From the NCBI RefSeq assembly GCF_000818395.1, contig NZ_JWJG01000028.1, positions 5,063,062-5,127,061 on the forward strand: DNA of 64,000 nt, written 5' to 3'. Within the stretch, counting starts at the first letter, position 1; the number at the start of each line of letters is the position of its first letter. The notes under the pieces are model-generated. The model searched no databases. It worked only from the letters and a program-made list of their open reading frames with translations, and was not told the DNA's origin. This document shows, piece by piece, positions 30,446 to 38,732 of this stretch. Position numbers and translations under genes: made by a program. This DNA comes from Noviherbaspirillum autotrophicum. GTDB lineage: Bacteria; Pseudomonadota; Gammaproteobacteria; Burkholderiales; Burkholderiaceae_D.

Positions 30446-32644
30446 ATGGCGCCATTTCTCGCACAATTGCCCCCAGACAAACATCCCATGAAAATGTCAC
30501 TCCTGAAGTTGCTGGTCATGTGGCGCCGCTTTCGCCGCGCTTCTCCGCGTCATCTCGAAAACCATCTGCGCATCTTCAATCAGGTCGAGTCGCTCATGCA
30601 GCGCGCCAATCCGTTCGCTTCCTGGAGCGAGCGCGCCAACTGGCTGATCGACGTCGCCGAGTGGCTGCGCCACGAGCCACGCATACCGCGCTATACGTCC
30701 CGGCTCGACGAGCATGCGTGGCAGAGGGTAAAGCACCAGCGTACGCGTTTTTTGCTCGATTGGCTGGACGAGCACCGCGACGTGCGGCGCGTGGTGCAGG
30801 CCACGCTGCAAAAGACCCTGCGCGAAGCGGCTGGCCCTGAACTGTTCTGCGCCACCGGCCTGCCGCGCGAGCCGGCGTTTTTCAACGAGCTGGGCGAACG
30901 CATCGTCAAGGCCTTCCTGTCCGGGGCGCCGTCGCAGACTGATCTGTCGATGCTGTTTACCGCGATGTTCCCGGAACCGGCCGACGCCGACTGGTTGCTC
31001 GGCCTGGATCACAAGACGCTGCAGCGCATCTGGAAGCTGTGCGCCGACGACGGCATTGCACACAACTACCGGCAGCAGATCGACGAAGCGCTCACCTACC
31101 TTGCCAGCACGATCATCGCGGTGGGCATCAGCCCCGACTTCCGCCAGCGGCTGGAGCCCAGAATGCCGCTGCAGGCGACGCCTTTCATGGCGTTGCGGCG
31201 CGAGCTGGAAAAATACCTGCTGGCGAGCCCGGACGATGAAACCGCGTTGCGCAGCGTGCGTATGCTGATCGCCGTGTGTCAGGCGCAGACCGACCGCATC
31301 TACAGCCATCTGGACGAATACGGCGTGTCGGTGGGGTTGGTGTACCGGGTCGAGCGCATGCGCGCGCAGCTGGCGCGCATGACGCGCCTGGTCGACCTGC
31401 GCTCGATGCCGGCCAGCGTGCAGGCAACCGCGCAAGTGCAGGCCTTGCTGATCGACCTGATCGACGCGCATCACCATCGGTCCTCGGTCAAGGGATTGAT
31501 CAGCAGGAGCTTTTCGCTGTTGGCGCGCAAGATGGTCGAGCGCAATGCCGATCACGGCGAGCAGTTTGCGGCCCGCGACCGCACCGAATATGGCGCGATG
31601 CTGAGATCGGCGTGGCGCGGAGGCGCCGTCGTGTCGGTGGCTGTGCTGGCCAAGGGCGCTCTGGCCAGTGGCGGTGCGCGCTTTTTCGAAGGCGTACTGG
31701 CTTCGCTGAACTACGCGGCATGCTTCGGCGCGATTGCGGCAACCGGAGGCGCGCTTGCCGCCAGACAGCCGGCACTGACCGCCCCGGCGCTGGCGTCGCG
31801 CATGCAGTCGCTCGACACTATCGAAGGCCTGCGCGGGCTGATGTCCGAAGTCGCTGCGCTGGCGCGCGCGCAAGCAGCAGCGGTGTTCGGAAATCTGCTG
31901 GCCGTAATCCCGGTCATGCTGCTGATTTCTTCGACGCTGCGGCTGCTGTCCGGCGCGCCGTTGCTGCCGCCGGAGAAGGCGCATGCCGGCATGGCGACGC
32001 TGTCGGTCCTGGGGCCGACGCCGCTGTTTGCCGCGCTGACAGGCGTGTTGCTGTGGCTGTCCGGGCTTGCCGCCGGTTTTACCGACAACTGGTTCGCCTT
32101 GCGCAAGATGCGCGAAGGGCTGGGCCATCACCGGCGGCTGGTCCACATACTCGGCGCGACGCGCGCGCAACGCTGGGCGAAATGGATCGAGCGCCACATC
32201 GCGGGCATCGCGGGCAATGTGTCGCTGGCGCTCCTGCTGGGCATGACGCCGGTGCTGGCACGGTTCTTCGGCATGCCGTTCGACATTAGGCACATCACGC
32301 TGGCCGCCGGCGAGTTGACGGTAGTCGCCGGCAGCCTGGGCGTGGATGTTTTCAAGTCGCGCGACTTCTGGCTTGCCATCGCAGGCGTGGGATTTTCCGG
32401 CGTGCTCAATGTCGGCGTCGCGCTCGCGTGCGCGCTGATGCTGGCTCTGCGCGCGCGCGACGTGCCGGGGCGAACCCGGCGCCTGGTGTTCCGTTCCGTC
32501 GTGCGGCGCATGGTGGCTGCGCCCCGGGTATTTTTGTTTCCCGAAAAGAGAGGGGCGACGATTACCGCGTTTCCCGCGCCGCCGGGGGCAGTGCCGCGTT
32601 CACAGGCAAAGCGCGCTAAATCGGGGGAGCGCAAGCTGGGTTGA
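30446..32644 (+). CDS. Gcr-like 'site-specific recombinase' family membrane protein
   Basis: A 732-residue protein matching the family called site-specific recombinase (Gcr-type, SpecificRecomb) in beta- and gammaproteobacteria. The N-terminal half is soluble and helical. The C-terminal half has about five hydrophobic segments, for example GNLLAVIPVMLLISSTLRLL and TPLFAALTGVLLWLSGLAAG. No integrase catalytic residues are evident, so the family name may mislead. A start at 30446 has a GGAAG-like site upstream; an alternative ATG at 30488 lacks one. Function unknown. Confidence 0.82.
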   Translation: MAPFLAQLPPDKHPMKMSLLKLLVMWRRFRRASPRHLENHLRIFNQVESLMQRANPFASWSERANWLIDVAEWLRHEPRIPRYTSRLDEHAWQRVKHQRTRFLLDWLDEHRDVRRVVQATLQKTLREAAGPELFCATGLPREPAFFNELGERIVKAFLSGAPSQTDLSMLFTAMFPEPADADWLLGLDHKTLQRIWKLCADDGIAHNYRQQIDEALTYLASTIIAVGISPDFRQRLEPRMPLQATPFMALRRELEKYLLASPDDETALRSVRMLIAVCQAQTDRIYSHLDEYGVSVGLVYRVERMRAQLARMTRLVDLRSMPASVQATAQVQALLIDLIDAHHHRSSVKGLISRSFSLLARKMVERNADHGEQFAARDRTEYGAMLRSAWRGGAVVSVAVLAKGALASGGARFFEGVLASLNYAACFGAIAATGGALAARQPALTAPALASRMQSLDTIEGLRGLMSEVAALARAQAAAVFGNLLAVIPVMLLISSTLRLLSGAPLLPPEKAHAGMATLSVLGPTPLFAALTGVLLWLSGLAAGFTDNWFALRKMREGLGHHRRLVHILGATRAQRWAKWIERHIAGIAGNVSLALLLGMTPVLARFFGMPFDIRHITLAAGELTVVAGSLGVDVFKSRDFWLAIAGVGFSGVLNVGVALACALMLALRARDVPGRTRRLVFRSVVRRMVAAPRVFLFPEKRGATITAFPAPPGAVPRSQAKRAKSGERKLG

Positions 32645-32739
32645 CCTGCGGCATGGAAGGGGCGAGGCGATGTGTACGATTTGATAGTCTTGGGTTAGAA
32701 TTGGTCGGGTTTAGTGCATGGAGTCAATGCTCTAGATCA

Positions 32740-32756
32740 ACTATTTTGAAAATAGT
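32740..32756. repeat. Perfect 17-bp palindrome upstream of cytochrome c genes
   Basis: ACTATTTT (32740-32747), a central G, then AAAATAGT (32749-32756) form a perfect inverted repeat 66 bp upstream of the first cytochrome start. It could be an operator. It does not match an FNR, Fur or LexA consensus that I recognise. Confidence 0.5.
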
Positions 32757-32822
32757 GCAGGCTATTAACATCGATTGATCCGATTAACCCAGCCGATTTC
32801 GCATTAACTGTCCCCAACCATC

Positions 32823-33143
32823 ATGAAAAAAATATTTGCGCTTCTCGCGCTTGCGGGTATCGCCAACCTCGCCGCCGCAGCGGACGTGGTGGGCAACGCC
32901 GATGCGGCAAAGAACAAGGTGGCCATGTGTATCGGATGCCACGGCATCCCGGGCTACAAAGCGACGTTCCCCGAGGTTTACCAGGTGCCCATGATCGGCG
33001 GCCAGTCGGCCAAGTACATCGAGAGCGCGCTGAACCAGTACAAGAAGGGCGATCGCAAGAATCCGAGCATGCGCGGCATCGCGGCCGGCCTGTCGGACCA
33101 GGACATCGCCGACGTGGCGGCGTACTACGCACAGCAGAAATAA
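32823..33143 (+). CDS. Small periplasmic cytochrome c (class I)
   Basis: A 106-residue exported monohaem cytochrome. The signal peptide (MKKIFALLALAGIANLAAAA) is followed by one haem site, CIGCH, near residue 38. The axial methionine is probably in SMRGIAAGL. Such proteins shuttle electrons to terminal oxidases or reductases. It is 9 bp upstream of a second, related cytochrome, and the pair resembles cytochrome c4/c553-type domains on separate polypeptides. Confidence 0.92.
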   Translation: MKKIFALLALAGIANLAAAADVVGNADAAKNKVAMCIGCHGIPGYKATFPEVYQVPMIGGQSAKYIESALNQYKKGDRKNPSMRGIAAGLSDQDIADVAAYYAQQK

Positions 33144-33152
33144 GGGGGGGCT

Positions 33153-33494
33153 ATGAAAAAGATTCTCGCATGCGCAGTCATGCTGCTGTCGGCTAATGCT
33201 TTTGCCGCAGGCGATGCCGCCGCCGGCAAGGCGGCGACGGAAAAATACAATTGCGCGGCTTGCCACGGCAAGGACTTCAATTCACCGGTCGATCCCAGCT
33301 ATCCCAAGCTGGCCGGCCAGCACCAGGACTATCTCGAGCACGCGCTGATTGCCTACCAGCGCGGCGTCAACGGCGCCAACGGCCGCGGCAACGCCATCAT
33401 GGGAGCTCAGGCCAAGCCCCTGTCGAAGCAGGATATCCAGAACATCGCCGCCTACCTGCACAGCCTGCCGGGCTCCCTGGTATTGCGCAAGTAA
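33153..33494 (+). CDS. Small periplasmic cytochrome c (class I)
   Basis: A 113-residue exported monohaem cytochrome. It has the signal peptide MKKILACAVMLLSANAFA and one haem-binding CAACH near residue 36. A methionine ligand is probable in NAIMGAQAKPL. The pattern YPKLAGQHQDYLEHALIAYQ is typical of cytochrome c4/c553-like domains. It pairs with the upstream cytochrome and is followed at once by a strong terminator, so the two form a bicistronic unit. Confidence 0.92.
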   Translation: MKKILACAVMLLSANAFAAGDAAAGKAATEKYNCAACHGKDFNSPVDPSYPKLAGQHQDYLEHALIAYQRGVNGANGRGNAIMGAQAKPLSKQDIQNIAAYLHSLPGSLVLRK

Positions 33495-33514
33495 GCCGGG
33501 GCAGCGGCAGATTA

Positions 33515-33544
33515 AAAAAAGCCACGGCATGCCGTGGCTTTTTT
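33515..33544. terminator. Bidirectional intrinsic terminator
   Basis: The perfect palindrome GCCACGGCATGCCGTGGC (33521-33538) is flanked by an A run (33514-33520) and a T run (33539-33544). It can serve the cytochrome genes on the plus strand and the convergent DUF1841 gene on the minus strand. Confidence 0.9.
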
Positions 33545-33549
33545 GTGCC

Positions 33550-33972
33550 TCAGCGCCGTTTCACGCATTCCACGTACGCCGTGCCATCCGGCGGCAAGCC
33601 GCTGCGCTGCGAATTCCAAATCATCTCGCCCAGGCATTCCATGATCTGGTGATGCGCTTCATGCTCGGAACCCAGCCGCTGCGCCAGGCCGAGGAAGGCG
33701 GCGCGGATGCCGGGTGGCTGGTCGATCGAGATCTGTTCCGCGATCGACAGATGCATCGACAGATGAAGAAAAGGATTGGCCTGGCCGCGCTCGACCGAAT
33801 AGTCGGCGGCAAGCGCCTCCTCCGCGTCGGACAGTGCGTCCGCATATTCCTGATGCTGCATGATCCAGTCGCGGGTGATGGCTTCCATCGGCGTTAGGAT
33901 TTCATTGGCGCGCCACTTGCGAAAGGTTTCGCAAAAAAAACGGCGCACGTCGTGCTGGGAAGGAGTAAACAT
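33550..33972 (-). CDS. DUF1841 family protein
   Basis: A 140-residue soluble protein of the DUF1841 family. Recognisable parts are MFTPSQHDVRRFFCETFRKW at the start, NPFLHLSMHLSIAEQISIDQPPGIR in the middle and HEAHHQIMECLGEMIW near the end. Several conserved His residues (LHLSMHL, HEAHH) suggest a metal site, but that is only a suggestion. The family has no established function and is common in betaproteobacteria. It converges with the cytochrome pair. Confidence 0.9.
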   Translation of the reverse strand: MFTPSQHDVRRFFCETFRKWRANEILTPMEAITRDWIMQHQEYADALSDAEEALAADYSVERGQANPFLHLSMHLSIAEQISIDQPPGIRAAFLGLAQRLGSEHEAHHQIMECLGEMIWNSQRSGLPPDGTAYVECVKRR

Positions 33973-34120
33973 CGGTCAAGGGAATGAAGTGGGGCGCTAA
34001 ACCGCCCATTTTACAGAGCCCGGCGAGGCCGGGTGGTTTCGTTTAAGATAAGCCCCATTCCTGAATGCCAAAAGCATGAAGGCGCAACAATCAATACCGC
34101 CATTACCAATGGATTTCAAC

Positions 34121-34705
34121 ATGTTGAACGAAACCGCCCTCCATACCCTGTTCCTCGATGCGCGCACGCATAATGGCTGGCGCGACAAGCCGGTCTCCGA
34201 CGAGCAGCTGCGGCAAATCTACGATCTGATGAAGTGGGGCCCGACGTCCGCCAACTGCACGCCGGCGCGCATTGTCTTCGTGCAGTCGCCGCAAGCGAAG
34301 GAAAAGCTGCTGGCCTGCATGAACCCGGGAAATATCGAAAAAACCAGAACCGCGCCGGTCACGGCAATCATCGGGATGGACCTGGAGTTTTATGAAAAGC
34401 TCCCGCGACTGTTTCCGCACAATCCCGACGCCCGTTCCTGGTTCGCCGGCAACCGGCAGGCGATCGATTCGACCGCCATGCGCAACTCGTCCCTGCAGGG
34501 CGGCTATTTCATCGTGGCGGCGCGTGCGGTCGGGCTCGATTGCGCGCCAATGTCGGGATTCAATGCGGAAAAGATCAACGAGGCCTTCTTCGACGGCACG
34601 CCGGTCCGGGTCAACTTCGTGTGCAGCCTGGGCTATGGCGATACCAGCAAGCTGCATGCGCGCGGCCCGCGCCTTGCCTTCGACGAAGCCTGCAGGATTA
34701 TTTAA
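34121..34705 (+). CDS. rutE: Malonic semialdehyde reductase-like nitroreductase (RutE/HadB family)
   Basis: A 194-residue FMN-dependent nitroreductase-family protein. [35 protein letters not shown] and the C-terminal GYGDTSKL match RutE closely along the full length. RutE reduces malonic semialdehyde (or 3-hydroxypropionate-related aldehydes) late in pyrimidine breakdown. No other rut genes are nearby, so the physiological substrate may differ. In-frame ATGs at 34076 and 34109 exist; 34121 gives the family length. Its stop overlaps the convergent nth stop. Confidence 0.87.
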   Translation: MLNETALHTLFLDARTHNGWRDKPVSDEQLRQIYDLMKWGPTSANCTPARIVFVQSPQAKEKLLACMNPGNIEKTRTAPVTAIIGMDLEFYEKLPRLFPHNPDARSWFAGNRQAIDSTAMRNSSLQGGYFIVAARAVGLDCAPMSGFNAEKINEAFFDGTPVRVNFVCSLGYGDTSKLHARGPRLAFDEACRII

Positions 34706-35352
34706 ACGCCTTTTTCCGGCAGCGGCGTCTTGTCCCTGTACTCGCACAGGTCGGCGATGATGCAGTTCCAGCATTGTGGCTTGCGCGCGATGCAGGTATA
34801 GCGGCCATGCAGGATCAGCCAGTGGTGCGCGTCATGCCGGAACTCGGCCGGCACCACCTTGAGCAGCTTGCGCTCGACTTCGTCGACATTCTTGCCGGGG
34901 GCGATGCCGGTGCGGTTGGAGACGCGGAAAATATGCGTGTCGACCGCGATGGTCGCCTCGCCGAACGCGGTGTTGAGCACCACGTTGGCGGTCTTGCGTC
35001 CCACGCCCGGCAGCGCCTCCAGCGCCTCGCGCGAGCGCGGCACTTCGCCGGCGTGCCGCTCCATCAGCAGGCGGCAGGTTTCGATCACGTTCTTCGCCTT
35101 GGTGCGGTACAGGCCGATGGTGCGAATGTACTCGGTCAGGCTCTCGATGCCCAGCGCATGGATGGCGGCGGGCGTGTTGGCTACTGGGTACAGCTTGCGC
35201 GTAGCCTTGTTGACCGAGACGTCGGTCGCCTGCGCCGACAGGATCACTGCGATTAGCAGCTCGAACGGCGTCGTGTATTCCAGTTCGGTGGTCGGGTGCG
35301 GATTGGCTTGGCGAAAGCGGCGGAAAATCTCCAGGCGTTTTTCAGCGTTCAT
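34702..35352 (-). CDS. nth: Endonuclease III
   Basis: A 216-residue DNA glycosylase/AP lyase for oxidised pyrimidines. The helix-hairpin-helix is [14 protein letters not shown] with the catalytic lysine, and the catalytic aspartate is in [12 protein letters not shown]. The C-terminal 4Fe-4S cluster has the spacing C-x6-C-x2-C-x5-C ([17 protein letters not shown]). Its start ATG overlaps the rnfB stop by four bases (ATGA), so it is translationally coupled to rnfB. Confidence 0.97.
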   Translation of the reverse strand: MNAEKRLEIFRRFRQANPHPTTELEYTTPFELLIAVILSAQATDVSVNKATRKLYPVANTPAAIHALGIESLTEYIRTIGLYRTKAKNVIETCRLLMERHAGEVPRSREALEALPGVGRKTANVVLNTAFGEATIAVDTHIFRVSNRTGIAPGKNVDEVERKLLKVVPAEFRHDAHHWLILHGRYTCIARKPQCWNCIIADLCEYRDKTPLPEKGV

Positions 35353-36110
35353 GGCTTGTCTTTCGCTTCTCCGGAGAGCTTGTCGATGACTGCGCGCGAC
35401 ACTTCTCCTGCGGCGGGAGCTGCGGTCTGTGCCGCCATTTTTTCCTTCTGCAGGCGCGCGCGCTCCATCGCGGCCTGGATGATGGCTTTCTTGCGCTCCT
35501 GCGCCGCCCTTTCTTCCGGCGTCAGCGTCGGTTCGGCTTCGACCGCCTTCAGCTTGGCCGCGGCTTTGGCTGCCAGGCGCGCATCGTTTTCCTCCTTGTC
35601 GCGCCGCAGGCGGAAGAGGCGGAACTGATACCGTTCGCGCGCCGCGTCCGCCTGTTCCTGCGACCATGCATCCCAGCCGGTCTGGCCGGCAGTGACGTTG
35701 ACCATTGCGATGCAGTCGACCGGACAGGGGGCGACGCACAGGTCGCACCCGGTGCACAACTGCGGCAGCACGGTATGCATCTGCTTGGCCGCGCCGGCGA
35801 TGGCATCCACCGGGCAGGCCTGGATGCACAGCGTGCACCCGATGCAGCGCGTTTCGTCGATTACCGCAACCGGACGCGCTCGCTCAACGCCATTGACGGG
35901 ATTGAGCGGGATGACTGGCTTGCCGAGCAGGTGCGCGAGCCGAGCCACGCCTTGCGCGCCGCCCGGCGGGCACTGGTTATAGTTCGCTGCGCCGCTGGCG
36001 ACTGCTTCCGCATAGGGGCGGCATGCAGGGTAGCCGCACTTGGTGCATTGCGTTTGCGGCAGCAGGTCTTCGATCTGATCGGCCAGCGATTTCGGAGCGG
36101 TTGGGGACAC
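35349..36110 (-). CDS. rnfB: RnfB-like ferredoxin-type electron transport protein
   Basis: A 253-residue iron-sulphur protein. It has an N-terminal Fer4-type cysteine cluster ([17 protein letters not shown] with CPPGG) and two 4Fe-4S motifs ([12 protein letters not shown] and [12 protein letters not shown]). A long basic/Ala-rich helical tail follows from about residue 160. The usual N-terminal membrane helix of RnfB is missing and no other rnf genes are present here. This solo nth-linked form is common in betaproteobacteria. It may serve as an electron carrier, possibly for cluster maintenance; the role is not established. Confidence 0.9.
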   Translation of the reverse strand: MSPTAPKSLADQIEDLLPQTQCTKCGYPACRPYAEAVASGAANYNQCPPGGAQGVARLAHLLGKPVIPLNPVNGVERARPVAVIDETRCIGCTLCIQACPVDAIAGAAKQMHTVLPQLCTGCDLCVAPCPVDCIAMVNVTAGQTGWDAWSQEQADAARERYQFRLFRLRRDKEENDARLAAKAAAKLKAVEAEPTLTPEERAAQERKKAIIQAAMERARLQKEKMAAQTAAPAAGEVSRAVIDKLSGEAKDKP

Positions 36111-36192
36111 GGCAGGGCTTGCGGGATAAAAACAGGATTATCCGAGTAAACAGGCTGGCCTTCAAATAAAAATCGAGGGCGCTCAAGGCAAA

Positions 36193-36224
36193 AAAGCCGT
36201 TCTCCCTGGCAGGAGAACGGCTTT
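36193..36224 (-). terminator. Intrinsic terminator of phaZ
   Basis: AAAGCCGTTCTCC (36193-36205) pairs with GGAGAACGGCTTT (36212-36224) around a 6-nt loop. On the minus strand the stem is followed by a T run (36195-36190). It lies 33 bp past the phaZ stop. Confidence 0.88.
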
Positions 36225-36256
36225 CACAGCCTTGGCAGCTCGATGAAGCGGGAATA

Positions 36257-37492
36257 TCAGGAATGGGTCCGGATGAATTCGCCGATCTTCGGGCAGATGA
36301 TTTCGCGCCAGCGGCGGCCGGAGAAGATGCCGTAGTGGCCGCACTTCTCGGCGACATAGTGCTGCTTGCGCGATTTCGGAATGCCGGAGCACAGGTCCTG
36401 CGCCGCCTCGGTCTGGCCGGAGCCGGAAATATCGTCCAGCTCGCCCTCGATGGTCAGGAGCGCGACATTCTTGATGTCCTGCGGGCGCACCAACTTGCCT
36501 TCGACTTCCCACGTGCCCAGCGGCAGGCGGAATTCCTGGAACACGGTCTTGATGGTTTCGAGGTAGTACTCGGCCGGCATGTCGAGCACCGCGTTGTACT
36601 CGTCATAGAAGTTGCGGTGCGCTTCGGCCGACTCATTGTCGCCCTGGCGCAGGTGCATGTAGAAATCCCAGTGGCTTTGCGCATGGCGTCCCGGATTCAT
36701 GGCGATGAAGCCGGCATGCTGCAAAAAGCCCGGATATACCTTGCGGCCGAAGCCCGGATAGTTCGGCGGCACGCTGTAGATCACCTTGGTCTCGAACCAG
36801 GAGAACGGCCGCTTGGTCGCCAGGTCGTTGACCTCGGTGGGCGACTTGCGCGGGTCGATCGGGCCGCCCATCATCGTCATCGTCTTGGGCAGCTTCGGAT
36901 CGTTGGCGGTGGCCATCAGCGAAATCGCCGCGAGCACCGGCACGGTCGGCTGGCATACCGAAATCACATGCAGGTCCGGGCCGAGGCGGCGGATGAAGTC
37001 CTGCACGTAGTAGATGTAGTCGTGCAGGTGGAATGAGCCTTCGGACACCGGGACCATGCGCGCGTCGGTCCAGTCGGTGATGTAGACGTCATGTTCCGAC
37101 AGCAGAGCGCGCACGGTGTCGCGCAGCAGCGTGGAATGGTGGCCGGACAGCGGCGCGACCAGCAGCACGGTGGGCTGCTTCAGGTTGGCGAATTTCTTGT
37201 CCGATAAATCTTTTTTGAAATGAATCAGGCGGCAGAAGGGTTTCTGCTCCGCGATTTCTTCATAAACGCCCACGGACTTGCCTTCGACCGGGACGGTCTT
37301 GATGCCGAACTCGGGCTTTTCGTAATCTTTGCCGAGCCGGTACATTAATTCGTAGCCAGCCGCGATGCGTTGCGCGAATGGCGTGTGTGCGAGTGGCGAG
37401 ACCGGATTCGTGAACAGCTTGGCGGAAGCTTCCGCCCATTGGATGAGCGGGTTCAGGAAGGTACGGTTCAGCTCGTGAAATTGGTAAAGCAT
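36257..37492 (-). CDS. phaZ: Intracellular polyhydroxyalkanoate depolymerase
   Basis: A 411-residue PhaZ of the cysteine-nucleophile type. The lipase-like box reads SVCQPTVPV, matching the Cys-type intracellular PHB depolymerase of Cupriavidus. Candidate acid and His are in GELDDISGSGQT and CGHYGIFSGRRW. It degrades stored PHB granules in the cytoplasm. Start chosen at 37492 (MLYQFHELNRTF) with GAGG upstream; a TTG extension to 37507 would overlap that site. A phasin and a PHA granule protein are also in the window. Confidence 0.95.
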   Translation of the reverse strand: MLYQFHELNRTFLNPLIQWAEASAKLFTNPVSPLAHTPFAQRIAAGYELMYRLGKDYEKPEFGIKTVPVEGKSVGVYEEIAEQKPFCRLIHFKKDLSDKKFANLKQPTVLLVAPLSGHHSTLLRDTVRALLSEHDVYITDWTDARMVPVSEGSFHLHDYIYYVQDFIRRLGPDLHVISVCQPTVPVLAAISLMATANDPKLPKTMTMMGGPIDPRKSPTEVNDLATKRPFSWFETKVIYSVPPNYPGFGRKVYPGFLQHAGFIAMNPGRHAQSHWDFYMHLRQGDNESAEAHRNFYDEYNAVLDMPAEYYLETIKTVFQEFRLPLGTWEVEGKLVRPQDIKNVALLTIEGELDDISGSGQTEAAQDLCSGIPKSRKQHYVAEKCGHYGIFSGRRWREIICPKIGEFIRTHS

Positions 37493-37507
37493 AGTGGCCT
37501 CTTTCAA

Positions 37508-38187
37508 GTGGTACCGGTGTCGCTAGATTCTGCAGATAAACATTTGTTGCTGCAATGCATCATATACAATTTTCGAGAATTTCTGCGAAAAAACATATTC
37601 CAGTGATGCAATTTCCCTACGCATTCCCACGTTTCATTCCATCAACGCGGAAAGCTTGTGGAATAAAGTTGCGCCTTGGAAATAATCTGCAAACTCCATC
37701 TGTCTGGTCCGATGCGACTCTCCAATTCCAAACTGTTGTTCCGAATACGACATATATAGGGATCAACGGCCGAGATAACAGATTCTTGATCCTCCTGCAG
37801 TACTCTTTAGTCGGGCTGTCGCGCCCGACGTTACAGGGATTTTGCAGGAACATGCCTGTGCGCGAAGGGCCAACATTGATGCCTTTGCAGTTCTGACCCG
37901 ATGCGCTAGGAGCGCCTGTTCTCTGTAGAAATTGCAGCATAAAGCATGCCTGTAACTTGGTGACTTGAGGCGATAGCCTCGCGCTCGCTCAGTCAAAATA
38001 CCTATGGAAGAGGAATGGGAATCGGAGATAATGTTGCCAATTAGCAGTTTTTTGTGTACGGCAGTGCAGCAAAACGTGTAAGAATTACGCAATGTGACGA
38101 AGAATCGGTATGCGCTTGACGAATGTGTCGCCTAACCGATTGTCTTTGTGATCAATAAATTATTGCCTGGCTCCAGACCTTCCCCGC
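37508..38187. other. Long noncoding region upstream of phaZ and the DUF2946 gene
   Basis: About 680 bp without a supportable gene and visibly lower in GC than the flanks. It contains the divergent promoters of phaZ and the DUF2946 cluster. TTTGTTGC followed by TGCAA lies at 37543-37555, inside the likely phaZ promoter. A 7-bp hairpin (GTCGGGC/GCCCGAC) is at 37810-37829. Candidate plus-strand TTGACG lies near 38115. Short open frames here look random. Confidence 0.5.
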
Positions 38188-38583
38188 ATGGTTTTCAGTC
38201 GATACAAACGGTGCATTACTGCATGGATAGCTTGCTTCGCTATCCTTGTGGCTGCGCTCGCGCCATCGATTTCCCATGCGCTGAATGCGCCCGCCAAGGG
38301 ACGTTTTTCGGCTTCCAGCGAGATTTGTACGGTAGCGGGCGGCAAGGCGCACAAGGCCGGTAGCTCCCACCATCGCTCAGTCCCGGCGCAAGACGGAATG
38401 CACTTCGAGCATTGTCCGTTTTGCTTTACGCATGCGGCGGCCTGGGGCTTGCCGCCATCCGGCCAGATAGTTATTCCGCTCGTTACGGCTTCGGACGCTT
38501 ATCCGAACCTTTTCTTCCATTCTCCCCACCCATTATTTGCATGGGCGTCGGCGCAGCCACGCGCTCCTCCATTCGTTTCTTGA
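38188..38583 (+). CDS. DUF2946 family protein
   Basis: A 131-residue small exported or membrane-anchored protein. An N-terminal hydrophobic helix (TAWIACFAILVAALAPSISHA) precedes a His-rich stretch and the family motif HFEHCPFCFTHAA, a CxxC with flanking His. DUF2946 genes are often found beside TonB receptors and copper-related genes. It is the first gene of the four-gene cluster with a TonB-dependent receptor, an Asp-box propeller and a redoxin. Metal, probably copper, binding is inferred. Confidence 0.83.
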   Translation: MVFSRYKRCITAWIACFAILVAALAPSISHALNAPAKGRFSASSEICTVAGGKAHKAGSSHHRSVPAQDGMHFEHCPFCFTHAAAWGLPPSGQIVIPLVTASDAYPNLFFHSPHPLFAWASAQPRAPPFVS

Positions 38584-38732
38584 ATATTTTCCGGCACCGG
38601 CATTGCTGACGTTCAGCATTGCCAACGTTGTTATCTGGCCGGCACCAGCGCGCATCCGGCTTGCCCGGGCTTGCCGCTGGTCGCGCCATTCGCGATGCGA
38701 CCGGCCGCATTCAAAGAAAACGAAGGAACGAA

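Noticed and set aside
34702..35838. A longer nth reading frame starting at 35838
   Set aside because: The extra N-terminal part has no homology signature and overlaps rnfB. The start at 35352 gives a normal endonuclease III and an ATGA junction with rnfB.
37555..37896. A 113-codon open frame in the noncoding gap
   Set aside because: It has no ribosome site, its composition is not like neighbouring genes, and no domain is visible. It is probably chance.
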